64,000 nt of DNA from an uncultured Bacteroides sp. (GTDB lineage Bacteria > Bacteroidota > Bacteroidia > Bacteroidales > Bacteroidaceae), in the NCBI GenBank assembly GCA_900552645.1, contig USAN01000004.1:124001-188000 (forward strand). The letters are read 5' to 3'. Made by a program: the position numbers and the translations under genes. This document shows positions 44,408-52,599 of this stretch, piece after piece (positions within the stretch are counted from its first letter, which is position 1; the number at the start of each line of letters is the position of its first letter). The notes under the pieces were generated by a model that saw only the letters and a program-made list of their open reading frames with translations, had not been told where the DNA came from and ran no database searches.

Positions 44408-46559
44408 CTTTTTTAAACCATTTATAGAACCAGTTACCTACATTATCATAAATATTAGTATCGGTTGAGCGTCGCGGATCCGAAAAAGATACATCTTCCT
44501 GCGGATCGCCCAACTGATCGGGATATAAAAGCAGCAGACTATTATTTGCAAAATATTTGCTTATCTGCTGTGGAAGCTTCTCGAAAGAAGGAAGATATGA
44601 TATTGAACCTTTACGCGATGTAATTACCACGAAAAGATGATCATAGTTTACCTGTGAAGTAAGAAGAAGTAAATCTTCCCAATCTTCAAGTTCGGACATT
44701 TCAGTAAAGGTACCAGCTTCCTGCTTTGATACCAAAGCTCTTATATGCTGCATTGTTCTTGACGATGAGTAGAAATGTACCCTACAACTAAGTTGGCGTG
44801 CCATGCGGCATAACTGAGTAACCCATTTATTAAATCCAACTTCGTATTCCGACTTATCGGGTACCGCCACTACTATCCTTCTTAAAGTATTTACAGGCAT
44901 CAAAAGTTTGGCAATCATAATCTGACGATGAGTTCCTTTAAGCAGATTCTCGGTAATGCTACCAAAAAAACTATCCATAAGGTTCGTCTTACGGTGCAAA
45001 CCTATAACAACGTCGGTTGCCTCATTCTCGCGCATGGTATGAATTATTCCCTGTGCAATATTCAGGTCATATCTCAATACAGTCTTCACCTCTATATCGG
45101 CAGCAGCTGCAATCATTGCAGTATTCTCCAAACATCTTCTGGCAGTAATTTCCTTTACTTCAGTATTGTTATTGTCATTAATAACGTTCAGCGCTATAAG
45201 TTCTTCCTGACTTTTCGGATTTTTTAATACAATTGCCATCTCCACCAAACTTTCAATTGTCTCGGGATTTGATACCGGAATAAGATATTTTTCTTTTTTC
45301 TTATTGTCATCTCCAGTTTCCGGCATATCGTCGGTAACCATTTTCTTGGCAGCTCTTTCTGTAACAATTGAACTTATTATACATGTAAGTAATATCATAA
45401 CTACAGTACCGTTCAGTACATCATCATTTAGCAGTCGTTCGCCATTTTCCATAATTATTCCATGCCCAATAAGAACGGCAGCCAGTGTAGCAGCAGCCTG
45501 AGCATTACTCAAACCAAACATAAGCTCTCGTTCTACCGACCTGAATCCGTATATTCTCTGCGTAACCCATGCAGCAAACCACTTGCTGAAGGTTGCTACA
45601 GCCGTCATTATTATAGCAACTTTTAGAGCTTCTCCTTCAGTAAGCAGGCATCTTACATCTATTATCATACCTACACCAATAAGGAAATAAGGTATAAAAA
45701 GTGCATTACCAACAAACTCTATCCTGTTCATTAAAGGCGATACATGAGGAATAAATCTATTAAGTACCAATCCGGCTAAGAATGCACCAAGTATACCCTC
45801 CATACCCACTATTTCCATCAGTCCGGCACCAAGAAACACCATTGATAGAACAAATATATATTGCATTACAGGATCTTCATAACGTCTAAAGAACCAGCGG
45901 CTTATGCGCGGCATCAAAAATATTATAAGTGCAAACAGAATAATAACCTTGCCAAGAAGCAGACTCCAGAACCATCCAGTTATCTCTTCACCTTTATACA
46001 TACCACCTATTACAGCCAATATGGTAAGTGCGAGCACAACTGTAACTGCTGTCCCTCCAATAGTAATACTAACTATGCGCTGTCGCGAAAGTCCGTAGCG
46101 ACTTACTATAGGATAGGCAATCAATGTATGACTGGCATACATACTGGCCAGCAATACCGATGTAATAAGTCCGTAGTGAAGAAGCTGCATACTACTCCAT
46201 ATACCAAGAAGCATTGGCACTGCAAATGTTATAAGTCCGAATACCAATCCTTTTATCTTGTTCTTCTTGAAATCATCCATATCCATTTCAAGTCCGGCCA
46301 GAAACATTATGTAATATAAACCAACTCTTCCGAAAAGTTCGAAGCTACTGTCGCGCTCAAGAATATTAAATCCATACTTTCCTACAATTATACCTGCAAG
46401 AATCATTCCTATAATATGAGGTATGCGCAAACGTCCCATAATCATTGGAGCAAAGAGAATAATAATCATTACCAGGAAAAATATCCAGGTAGGATTAGTG
46501 ACAGGAAGATGTAGGTTTAGACTTGATAAATCCATTATAGAATTAATAGTGTTTGTCAA
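44391..46559 (-). CDS. Cation:proton antiporter with C-terminal Usp-like region
   Basis: The 722-residue membrane protein has about 12-13 hydrophobic segments in residues 20-390, matching CPA2-type (NapA/KefB-like) Na+ or K+/H+ antiporters, for example GRVGLYYIMFLAGLEMDM and EGILGAFLAGLVLNRFIP. A cytosolic part of about 310 residues follows, with DVVIGLHRKTNLMDSFFGS near residue 530, in a universal-stress-like fold that may sense nucleotide or ion state. It is the first gene of the antiporter-tcdA-lolD run. A -7 box TATTTTTG (reverse strand, 46575-46568) lies only 8 bases from the ATG. Confidence 0.9.
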   Translation of the reverse strand: MTNTINSIMDLSSLNLHLPVTNPTWIFFLVMIIILFAPMIMGRLRIPHIIGMILAGIIVGKYGFNILERDSSFELFGRVGLYYIMFLAGLEMDMDDFKKNKIKGLVFGLITFAVPMLLGIWSSMQLLHYGLITSVLLASMYASHTLIAYPIVSRYGLSRQRIVSITIGGTAVTVVLALTILAVIGGMYKGEEITGWFWSLLLGKVIILFALIIFLMPRISRWFFRRYEDPVMQYIFVLSMVFLGAGLMEIVGMEGILGAFLAGLVLNRFIPHVSPLMNRIEFVGNALFIPYFLIGVGMIIDVRCLLTEGEALKVAIIMTAVATFSKWFAAWVTQRIYGFRSVERELMFGLSNAQAAATLAAVLIGHGIIMENGERLLNDDVLNGTVVMILLTCIISSIVTERAAKKMVTDDMPETGDDNKKKEKYLIPVSNPETIESLVEMAIVLKNPKSQEELIALNVINDNNNTEVKEITARRCLENTAMIAAAADIEVKTVLRYDLNIAQGIIHTMRENEATDVVIGLHRKTNLMDSFFGSITENLLKGTHRQIMIAKLLMPVNTLRRIVVAVPDKSEYEVGFNKWVTQLCRMARQLSCRVHFYSSSRTMQHIRALVSKQEAGTFTEMSELEDWEDLLLLTSQVNYDHLFVVITSRKGSISYLPSFEKLPQQISKYFANNSLLLLYPDQLGDPQEDVSFSDPRRSTDTNIYDNVGNWFYKWFKKDDERN

Positions 46560-46618
46560 TTTATCGACAAAAATAAGAAAAAACTTTCTGTTACACTGAA
46601 ATATATTGCAGAATGTTT

Positions 46619-46626
46619 TAATTTTG
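46619..46626 (+). promoter_or_regulatory. -7 box of asd
   Basis: TAATTTTG, 67 bases before the asd start codon; the -33 position has only a weak match. Confidence 0.5.
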
Positions 46627-46693
46627 CAGGCTAATAAAACTCATTAGATGAGTTAACTTTCTTATTTATTACTAATTATTAAACAAAAACAAA

Positions 46694-47704
46694 ATGAAAG
46701 TAGCTATTGTTGGCGCGAGCGGTGCGGTTGGACAAGAATTTCTGCGTGTGCTCGATGAGAGAAATTTCCCTATGGACGAGTTGTTATTATTTGGTTCTTC
46801 ACGTAGTGCAGGCCAGAAATACACATTCCGTGGTAAACAGATTGAGGTGAAACTTCTACAACACAACGATGACTTTAAAGGCGTAGATATTGCTTTCACT
46901 TCTGCAGGTGCCGGAACTTCCAAAGAATTTGCCGATACCATTACTAAATATGGTGCAGTGATGATTGACAATTCAAGTGCTTTCCGTATGGACAATGATA
47001 TTCCATTGGTTGTACCTGAAGTTAACGCCGAGGATGCGCTTGATCGCCCACGCGGTATCATTGCAAATCCTAACTGTACAACTATCCAGATGGTAGTTGC
47101 ACTTAAAGCCATCGAAAAGCTATCACACATAAAACGTGTGCACGTAGCTACTTATCAGGCTGCAAGTGGTGCAGGTGCTGCTGCTATGGACGAACTTTAC
47201 GAACAATACCGCCAGGTATTGGCAGGCGAACCTGTAACTGTAGATAAGTTTGCTTATCAGTTGGCTTTCAATCTTATTCCTCAGATTGATGTATTTACAG
47301 ATAATGGCTATACTAAGGAAGAGATGAAAATGTTTAACGAAACTCGCAAGATTATGCACTCTGATGTTCAGGTAAGTGCTACATGTGTACGTGTTCCTGC
47401 ACTTCGTTCACATTCCGAAAGCATATGGATTGAAACAGAAAGTCCTGTAAGCGTTGAAGAGGCTCGCGAAGCTTTCGCTACCGGCGAAGGACTAATCCTT
47501 ATGGATAATCCAGAAAAGAAAGAATATCCTATGCCACTATTCCTTGCAGGCAAAGATCCTGTGTATGTAGGACGTATCCGTAAGGATCTTGCAAACGATA
47601 ATGGTCTTACTTTCTGGATTGTAGGCGACCAAATTAAAAAGGGTGCAGCCCTTAATGCGGTTCAGATTGCCGAATATCTTATTAAGGTTAAAAATATTGG
47701 ATAA
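46694..47704 (+). CDS. asd: Aspartate-semialdehyde dehydrogenase
   Basis: The 336-residue NADPH enzyme makes aspartate semialdehyde for lysine, diaminopimelate, threonine and methionine. It has the nucleotide loop IVGASGAVGQEFL (residues 4-16), the catalytic Cys128 in NPNCTTIQM, and a conserved RVPALRSHSE segment near residue 235 with the active His. It has its own promoter, and a hairpin follows the stop (47745-47776). Confidence 0.97.
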   Translation: MKVAIVGASGAVGQEFLRVLDERNFPMDELLLFGSSRSAGQKYTFRGKQIEVKLLQHNDDFKGVDIAFTSAGAGTSKEFADTITKYGAVMIDNSSAFRMDNDIPLVVPEVNAEDALDRPRGIIANPNCTTIQMVVALKAIEKLSHIKRVHVATYQAASGAGAAAMDELYEQYRQVLAGEPVTVDKFAYQLAFNLIPQIDVFTDNGYTKEEMKMFNETRKIMHSDVQVSATCVRVPALRSHSESIWIETESPVSVEEAREAFATGEGLILMDNPEKKEYPMPLFLAGKDPVYVGRIRKDLANDNGLTFWIVGDQIKKGAALNAVQIAEYLIKVKNIG

Positions 47705-47744
47705 TCTCCAACTATAATATTAAGTAATACAATTACTTGGAGTG

Positions 47745-47776
47745 CCCCCATTAGTTTGAAATATAACTTCTGGGGG
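47745..47776 (+). terminator. Probable terminator after asd
   Basis: CCCCCA (47745-47750) pairs with TGGGGG (47771-47776), with a small inner AGTT/AACT stem and a T-rich tail. Confidence 0.6.
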
Positions 47777-47848
47777 TATATTTTGTTTAATATACAGTGA
47801 ACATTATACTCAACAATTGTATTAATATTATATAAGGAACAAATTATC

Positions 47849-49279
47849 ATGAAAATATTATTGACCGGCGCCACCGGATATATAGCTCAACGACTTCTGC
47901 CAATACTTGTGGAGAAGAATTACACAGTTGTATGTTGTGTACGCGATCTGAAAAGATTTCACATCGAAGAGGCATGGACAGAACAAGTAAAGAAGGTGGA
48001 AGTTGATTTTCTAAAACCCGAAACGCTTGTCAATATTCCTTCAGATATAGATGCAGCCTATTATCTTATACACTCCATGACTACATCGTCGGGCAACTTC
48101 AGTGAAATGGAGCAGGAATCGGCACATAACTTTGTAAGGAGAATAGAAGAAACAAATGCTAAACAAATTATATATCTTAGTGGAATTGTAAATGACGAAC
48201 ATCTGTCCAAACACTTACAATCTCGCAAAAATGTAGAAACTATACTCTCGGAAAGCCGTGTTCCATTAACTACATTAAGAGCCGGTATAATAATAGGATC
48301 GGGCAGTGCATCTTTTGAAATAATGCGCGATTTGGTCGAAAAACTTCCTATTATGGTTGCACCACAGTGGTTAAAAACGAAATGTCAGCCCATAGCCATA
48401 CGCAACGTAATTCAATATCTCTCCGCCATCCTTCTATCAGAAGATACGTACAATCAAAGCTTTGATATAGGCGGTCCAGACATATTGACTTTCAGGCAGA
48501 TGCTGTTAGAGTTTGCAGAAGTGAGGAAATTAAAACGACACATTATTGTAATACCTGTAATGACCCCAAAATTGTCGTCGTATTGGCTTTACTTCATAAC
48601 TTCCACCAATTATTCTCTGGCAAAGAACTTGGTAGAAAGCATGCATGTAGAAGTTATATGCAAACCCAACAAACTGCATGATTTGTTTCCAATAGAACTC
48701 ATACCATATAAAGAAGCCATAGAACTGGCTTTCGATAAGATAGAACAGAACGAAGTGCTGTCAACATGGACCGATGCAATAAACAGTCCTATTCTGATGA
48801 AAGGGATAGATGCTTATATAGCAGTACCGGTAAAAGGATGTTTTTGTGACAAAAGAAGTATAAAACTTAACGATCCTACAATAGCATTAGATAATATATT
48901 CTCTATTGGCGGCAAACGAGGGTGGTATTATGCAAACTGGCTATGGAGCATTCGTGGGTTTATAGACAGAATGGCAGGAGGAACAGGAATTCGTAGAGGA
49001 AGAAAAAATGATAAGGAAATATATGTTGGCGAAGCATTGGACTTTTGGAGAGTATTGGTAGCCGATAAAGATAAAAGAAGATTACTTCTTTACGCCGAGA
49101 TGAAATTGCCAGGCGAAGCATGGCTGGAGTTCAAGATAAACAATAATAATGAACTTATACAAACAGCAACATTCCGCCCCTTAGGATTGATGGGCAGAAT
49201 TTACTGGTATTCATTATTACCTTTTCATGGATTCATTTTTAAAGGGATGGCAAGACATATTGCTGCTGACAAGAAGTAA
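47849..49279 (+). CDS. SDR-family NAD-binding protein with DUF2867 region
   Basis: The 476-residue protein starts with an extended SDR/NmrA-like fold: TGATGYIAQRLLP (residues 7-19) is the nucleotide loop, and YLIHSMTTSSGNF and YLSGIVNDE follow. The C-terminal part (about 320-470) matches DUF2867, seen in related proteins with GGKRGWYYANWLWSIRGFID and AEMKLPGEAWLEFKI. It is cytosolic and the substrate is unknown. It lies alone between asd and the arsenic operon. There is no Tyr-x-x-x-Lys pair in the usual place that I could confirm. Confidence 0.85.
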   Translation: MKILLTGATGYIAQRLLPILVEKNYTVVCCVRDLKRFHIEEAWTEQVKKVEVDFLKPETLVNIPSDIDAAYYLIHSMTTSSGNFSEMEQESAHNFVRRIEETNAKQIIYLSGIVNDEHLSKHLQSRKNVETILSESRVPLTTLRAGIIIGSGSASFEIMRDLVEKLPIMVAPQWLKTKCQPIAIRNVIQYLSAILLSEDTYNQSFDIGGPDILTFRQMLLEFAEVRKLKRHIIVIPVMTPKLSSYWLYFITSTNYSLAKNLVESMHVEVICKPNKLHDLFPIELIPYKEAIELAFDKIEQNEVLSTWTDAINSPILMKGIDAYIAVPVKGCFCDKRSIKLNDPTIALDNIFSIGGKRGWYYANWLWSIRGFIDRMAGGTGIRRGRKNDKEIYVGEALDFWRVLVADKDKRRLLLYAEMKLPGEAWLEFKINNNNELIQTATFRPLGLMGRIYWYSLLPFHGFIFKGMARHIAADKK

Positions 49280-49314
49280 ATTATACCACATAGACGTATT
49301 ATTTTCCATTACCT

Positions 49315-49351
49315 ATTGCTATATTCAAAAAACGTTCGTAGATTTGCGAAC
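49315..49351 (+). promoter_or_regulatory. arsR promoter with overlapping ArsR-type operator
   Basis: ATTG (49315-49318), a 20-base spacer and TAGATTTG (49339-49346) form the promoter. GTTCG (49334-49338) and CGAAC (49347-49351) make a perfect 5-bp inverted repeat around the -7 box, as expected for a repressor that blocks polymerase. A near copy occurs at 49714-49731. Confidence 0.75.
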
Positions 49352-49367
49352 ATTAAAAGTATAAGAT

Positions 49368-49685
49368 ATGGCAAAGAAGTACACACAACAGGAAGAACAG
49401 TTAGCCAGATTTGCAAAAGCAATGGGGCATCCGGCTCGTGTAGCTATACTAAAGTTTTTGGCATCTCAGGAAACTTGTTTTTTTGGAGATATACACGAAG
49501 TATTGCCTATTGCCAAAGCCACCGTTTCACAGCACCTCTCGGAGCTTAAAGATGCGGGACTTATTCAGGGTGAGATTCAACCCCCAAAAGTAAAATACTG
49601 CATCAATAAAGATAACTGGACATTGGCAAAACAGCTAATGGATGAATTTATGTGTATCTGCAAATCAACAGGTTGTTGCAAATAG
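49368..49685 (+). CDS. arsR: Arsenical-responsive repressor ArsR
   Basis: The 105-residue ArsR/SmtB winged-helix protein has FAKAMGHPARVAILKFLASQ near residue 15 and the recognition helix segment IAKATVSQHLSELKDAGLI (about 48-66). The arsenic-binding thiols appear to be at the very end, in CICKSTGCCK (residues 96-105), a placement unlike the classic CVC motif in helix 3 of the E. coli protein. It heads the arsenic operon and should bind the inverted repeats at 49334-49351 and 49714-49731, releasing them when As(III) binds. Confidence 0.92.
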   Translation: MAKKYTQQEEQLARFAKAMGHPARVAILKFLASQETCFFGDIHEVLPIAKATVSQHLSELKDAGLIQGEIQPPKVKYCINKDNWTLAKQLMDEFMCICKSTGCCK

Positions 49686-49713
49686 TAGATTTATATATTT
49701 TTTTGATGTACAT

Positions 49714-49731
49714 GTTCGTAGTTTTGCGAAT
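49714..49731 (+). promoter_or_regulatory. Second ArsR-type operator with internal promoter before arsE
   Basis: GTTCG-TAGTTTTG-CGAAT repeats the box before arsR with only small changes; TAGTTTTG (49719-49726) is again a -7 match. The last base differs, so the repeat is 4 to 5 bp. It suggests a second regulated promoter for the arsE-to-permease part of the operon. No proper -33 is seen at 19 bases; a TTTG at 49702 is only 13 away. Confidence 0.65.
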
Positions 49732-49754
49732 TACAAATTTTAAATTAGTATAAT

Positions 49755-49988
49755 ATGGAAATTAAAGTATTAGGAACAGGTTGTGCAGGATGCAAAGCAC
49801 TCTATGAAACAACAAAACAGGCGGTTGCCGAATTGGGTATAAACGCCACAGTAGTAAAAGAAGAGGATATAATGAACATAATGTCCTATAATGTATTGAG
49901 GTTGCCTGGTTTAGTAGTAGACGGAAAAGTATTGTCTTCAGGTAAAAAATTATCAATTTCAGAAGTAAAAGAGCTATTAACCAAATAA
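49755..49988 (+). CDS. arsE: ArsE-type small thioredoxin-like protein
   Basis: The 77-residue protein has a CxxC redox motif at Cys10 and Cys13 (GTGCAGCKALYE) and a glutaredoxin/thioredoxin-like small fold (redox-active disulfide family). In ars operons such a protein next to ArsF and ArsG is called ArsE, and work on Shewanella ArsEFG (from memory) ties it to reduction of aromatic nitroarsenicals. It lies just after the second operator and 10 bases before arsF. The role as an electron carrier is inferred from family and context. Confidence 0.8.
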   Translation: MEIKVLGTGCAGCKALYETTKQAVAELGINATVVKEEDIMNIMSYNVLRLPGLVVDGKVLSSGKKLSISEVKELLTK

Positions 49989-49998
49989 TGCAAACGCT

Positions 49999-50403
49999 AT
50001 GAAACGTCTGTTTTCACTAATTGCCTTGGTCATTTTCTTAATATCCTGTGGCAGCAATACATCGAAAAAGCAAGTGGCAACAAATGTCCAACAATCCAAT
50101 ATTACCGAAGTTCTCTATTTTCACGGCAAACAACGCTGCATCACCTGTAATGCTATCGAAAAATTAACAAAAGAGGTGATAGATAGTTTGGCAAATAAAA
50201 ATGTAGTAATGAAAGTTATTGACATTTCACAAAAAGAGAATGAAACTATTGCCGATAAATACGAAGTCACTTGGTCGTCGTTGATTCTTGACAGAAGCGG
50301 TAAAGTTGAAAATCTTACAGATATGGGATTTAGCTATGCAAAGGGACAACCGGAAGTTTTCAAAGCAAAACTGGTCGAGGCAATTGGTAATATCACAAAA
50401 TAA
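49999..50403 (+). CDS. arsF: ArsF-family thioredoxin-like lipoprotein
   Basis: The 134-residue protein has a lipoprotein signal (IFLISCGS, Cys17) and a thioredoxin-like domain with CITC (about residues 48-51, in HGKQRCITCNAIEK). This matches the ArsF family, described as a subunit of a nitrophenyl-arsenical nitroreductase. It should sit in the periplasm, anchored by lipid. Its stop codon shares one base with the arsG start (50403), so translation is coupled. Function is inferred from family and neighbours. Confidence 0.8.
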   Translation: MKRLFSLIALVIFLISCGSNTSKKQVATNVQQSNITEVLYFHGKQRCITCNAIEKLTKEVIDSLANKNVVMKVIDISQKENETIADKYEVTWSSLILDRSGKVENLTDMGFSYAKGQPEVFKAKLVEAIGNITK

Positions 50404-51110
50404 TGGAATGGCTACAACAACTCTTAGACAATAGTAATATTCCTATTGTTACTGCATTTTTGTTAGGACTACTTACAGCTATAAGTCCTTGTCCGTTGGC
50501 AACCAACATTACCGCAATAGGATTTATAAGTAAGGATATAGAGAGCCGTAACCGAGTTTTTTGGACTGGAATACTTTACACAGTTGGTCGTATTATTACC
50601 TATACAGTAATAGGATTTATCCTTATTCCCATTCTAAGGGAAGGCGCAAGTGTTTACGCTATACAAAAGATTATTGGTAAATATGGCGAAATAATAATAG
50701 CTCCGGCCCTTATTATTATAGGTTTGTTTATGCTATTCGGTAATAAACTAAATCTACCTAAATTAGGATTTAGTAATTCAGGCAAAAAAATCGGCACACG
50801 TGGCAGTATTGGTGCATTGCTTTTGGGTATACTATTTTCATTGGCTTTCTGTCCATCAAGCGGTATATTCTATTTTGGAATGTTAATACCTATGGCAGCG
50901 GCCGAGGCAGGCGGTTATTTCTTACCGTTTGTATTTGCTATTGCAACCGGGCTTCCAGTTATTATAGTGGCATGGATTTTAGCGTATAGCGTGGCAGGAA
51001 TTGGAAAGTTCTACCATCGTATGCAGGTTTTCCAAAAATGGATGAATATAATTATTGCCCTGCTCTTTATTGCAGTTGGCGTATATTACACAATAATATT
51101 ATGGTTATGA
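50403..51110 (+). CDS. arsG: ArsG-family aromatic arsenical efflux permease
   Basis: The 235-residue inner-membrane protein has about six hydrophobic segments and CcdA/DsbD-like pairs of Cys-Pro: SPCPLATNIT near residue 29 and AFCPSSGIFYF near 158. This fits the ArsG family thought to export trivalent aromatic amino-arsenicals. It overlaps arsF by one base and arsC by four (ATGA). The CcdA-like fold could instead pass electrons across the membrane to ArsF; sequence alone cannot decide. Confidence 0.82.
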   Translation: MEWLQQLLDNSNIPIVTAFLLGLLTAISPCPLATNITAIGFISKDIESRNRVFWTGILYTVGRIITYTVIGFILIPILREGASVYAIQKIIGKYGEIIIAPALIIIGLFMLFGNKLNLPKLGFSNSGKKIGTRGSIGALLLGILFSLAFCPSSGIFYFGMLIPMAAAEAGGYFLPFVFAIATGLPVIIVAWILAYSVAGIGKFYHRMQVFQKWMNIIIALLFIAVGVYYTIILWL

Positions 51111-51571
51111 AAATATTAATTTTATGTACAGGCAATAGTTGCCGCAGTCAAATGGCGCACGGTTTTTTGCAGTCGTTTGACGAAAAACTAACAGTTCGCT
51201 CGGCAGGAACCAAAGCAGCCGGAAAACTTAACGAAGGAGCTGTAGAAGCAATGAAAGAAGTGGGAATAGATATCTCCTCTCATACCTCCGACCAGGTTGA
51301 AACTTATCTTGCCGAAGAGTGGGATTATGTGATAACTGTATGTGGTGGAGCAAACGAGAGTTGCCCAATGTTTACCGGAAAGGTAAAGCATCGTCTGCAT
51401 TTTGGATTTGACGACCCGTCTCACGCTACTGGAACGCCCGAATTTATCAAAAGCGAGTTTCGCCGTGTTAGGGATGAAATACGACAAAAGTTTCATAAAT
51501 TCTATACAGATGAGTTGATGGAAGAACCTTCATGCCCTTGTGGAGCAAACTATTTCTGCAAATGTGATTAG
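51107..51571 (+). CDS. arsC: Arsenate reductase, low-molecular-weight phosphatase type
   Basis: The 154-residue enzyme carries the LMW-phosphatase-like active loop CTGNSCRSQM (Cys8 to Arg14) near the N-terminus and DDPSHATG near residue 107, with Cys84 in CGGANESCP as a likely partner thiol. It reduces As(V) to As(III). ATG at 51107 is chosen since it gives the normal start MKILILCTGN and overlaps the arsG stop by 4 bases; a longer reading from 51038 would lie inside arsG. The end CPCGANYFCKCD adds further Cys residues. Confidence 0.93.
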   Translation: MKILILCTGNSCRSQMAHGFLQSFDEKLTVRSAGTKAAGKLNEGAVEAMKEVGIDISSHTSDQVETYLAEEWDYVITVCGGANESCPMFTGKVKHRLHFGFDDPSHATGTPEFIKSEFRRVRDEIRQKFHKFYTDELMEEPSCPCGANYFCKCD

Positions 51572-51573
51572 TG

Positions 51574-52596
51574 ATGAAAAGTTTTGAAAAATATCTTACT
51601 CTTTGGGTAGCTATATGCATCGCCGTTGGGATTTCTATCGGTAAATTCATACCAGAGATACCTGAAACTCTCGGAAAATTTGAGTACGCCAACGTATCCA
51701 TTCCAGTTGCAATACTGATATGGTTGATGATATATCCGATGATGCTAAAAGTCGATTTTCAGAGCGTGCGTAACGTAGGACGTAATCCGAAAGGCATTGT
51801 CATAACGTGTATTACTAACTGGATTATTAAACCTTTTACAATGTTTGGGATTGCATGGCTGTTCTTCTACGTCATATTCAAGGCCTTTATTACACCTGAG
51901 CTTGCACACGAATACTTAGCAGGTGCTGTATTACTTGGGGCAGCTCCTTGTACAGCTATGGTTTTTGTATGGAGTTATCTTACCAAAGGCGATGCAGCAT
52001 ATACATTGATACAGGTGGCTGTAAACGACTTAATTATTCTTGTAGCATTTGCTCCAATTGTGGCATTCTTACTTGGTGTTGGAGGTGTACAAATTCCACT
52101 CGATACCCTTTTGTTATCGGTTGTTTTATTTGTAGTTATACCTCTTGCAGCTGCTATTTTCACACGAATTGCAGTTATACACAAACGAAGCGTAGAATAC
52201 TTCAATAACATATTTATAAAAAAATTCGACAATATAACCATTGCAGGATTATTGCTTACACTTATTATTCTTTTCTCTTTTCAAGGAGAAACAATTTTAA
52301 ACAATCCGCTACACATCATATTGATTGCCGTACCGCTGATTATTCAAACGATACTAATATTTTTTGTAGCTTACGGTTGGGCCAAGGTCTGGAAGTTACC
52401 TCATGCTGTAGCAGCTCCGGCCGGAATGATTGGAGCAAGTAATTTTTTTGAATTGGCTGTGGCTGTGGCTATCTCACTGTTCGGATTACAGTCAGGTGCT
52501 GCTTTATCAACAGTAGTGGGTGTATTAGTCGAAGTCCCTGTAATGCTTATGCTTGTACGCATAGCAAATAATACTCGTAAATATTTTAACGCATAA
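51574..52596 (+). CDS. acr3: Acr3-type arsenite efflux permease
   Basis: The 341-residue protein has about ten hydrophobic segments and matches Acr3 (BASS superfamily): GAAPCTAMVFVWSYLTKGD carries the essential Cys126, and GASNFFELAVAVAISLFG near the end is also conserved. It exports arsenite using the proton gradient. ATG at 51574 begins MKSFEKYLTLW; a GTG at 51571, overlapping the arsC stop, is possible. The permease gene follows after 3 bases. Confidence 0.95.
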   Translation: MKSFEKYLTLWVAICIAVGISIGKFIPEIPETLGKFEYANVSIPVAILIWLMIYPMMLKVDFQSVRNVGRNPKGIVITCITNWIIKPFTMFGIAWLFFYVIFKAFITPELAHEYLAGAVLLGAAPCTAMVFVWSYLTKGDAAYTLIQVAVNDLIILVAFAPIVAFLLGVGGVQIPLDTLLLSVVLFVVIPLAAAIFTRIAVIHKRSVEYFNNIFIKKFDNITIAGLLLTLIILFSFQGETILNNPLHIILIAVPLIIQTILIFFVAYGWAKVWKLPHAVAAPAGMIGASNFFELAVAVAISLFGLQSGAALSTVVGVLVEVPVMLMLVRIANNTRKYFNA

Positions 52597-52599
52597 CTT

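Noticed and set aside
49338..49727. Further integration sites of the CTnDOT type
   Set aside because: Both GTAnnTTTGC matches lie inside the arsenic operators, where promoter and repressor function explain them; no element is inserted there.
51038..51106. Extended N-terminus for arsC
   Set aside because: It lies wholly inside arsG in another frame; the ATG at 51107 yields the standard MKILILCTGN start.
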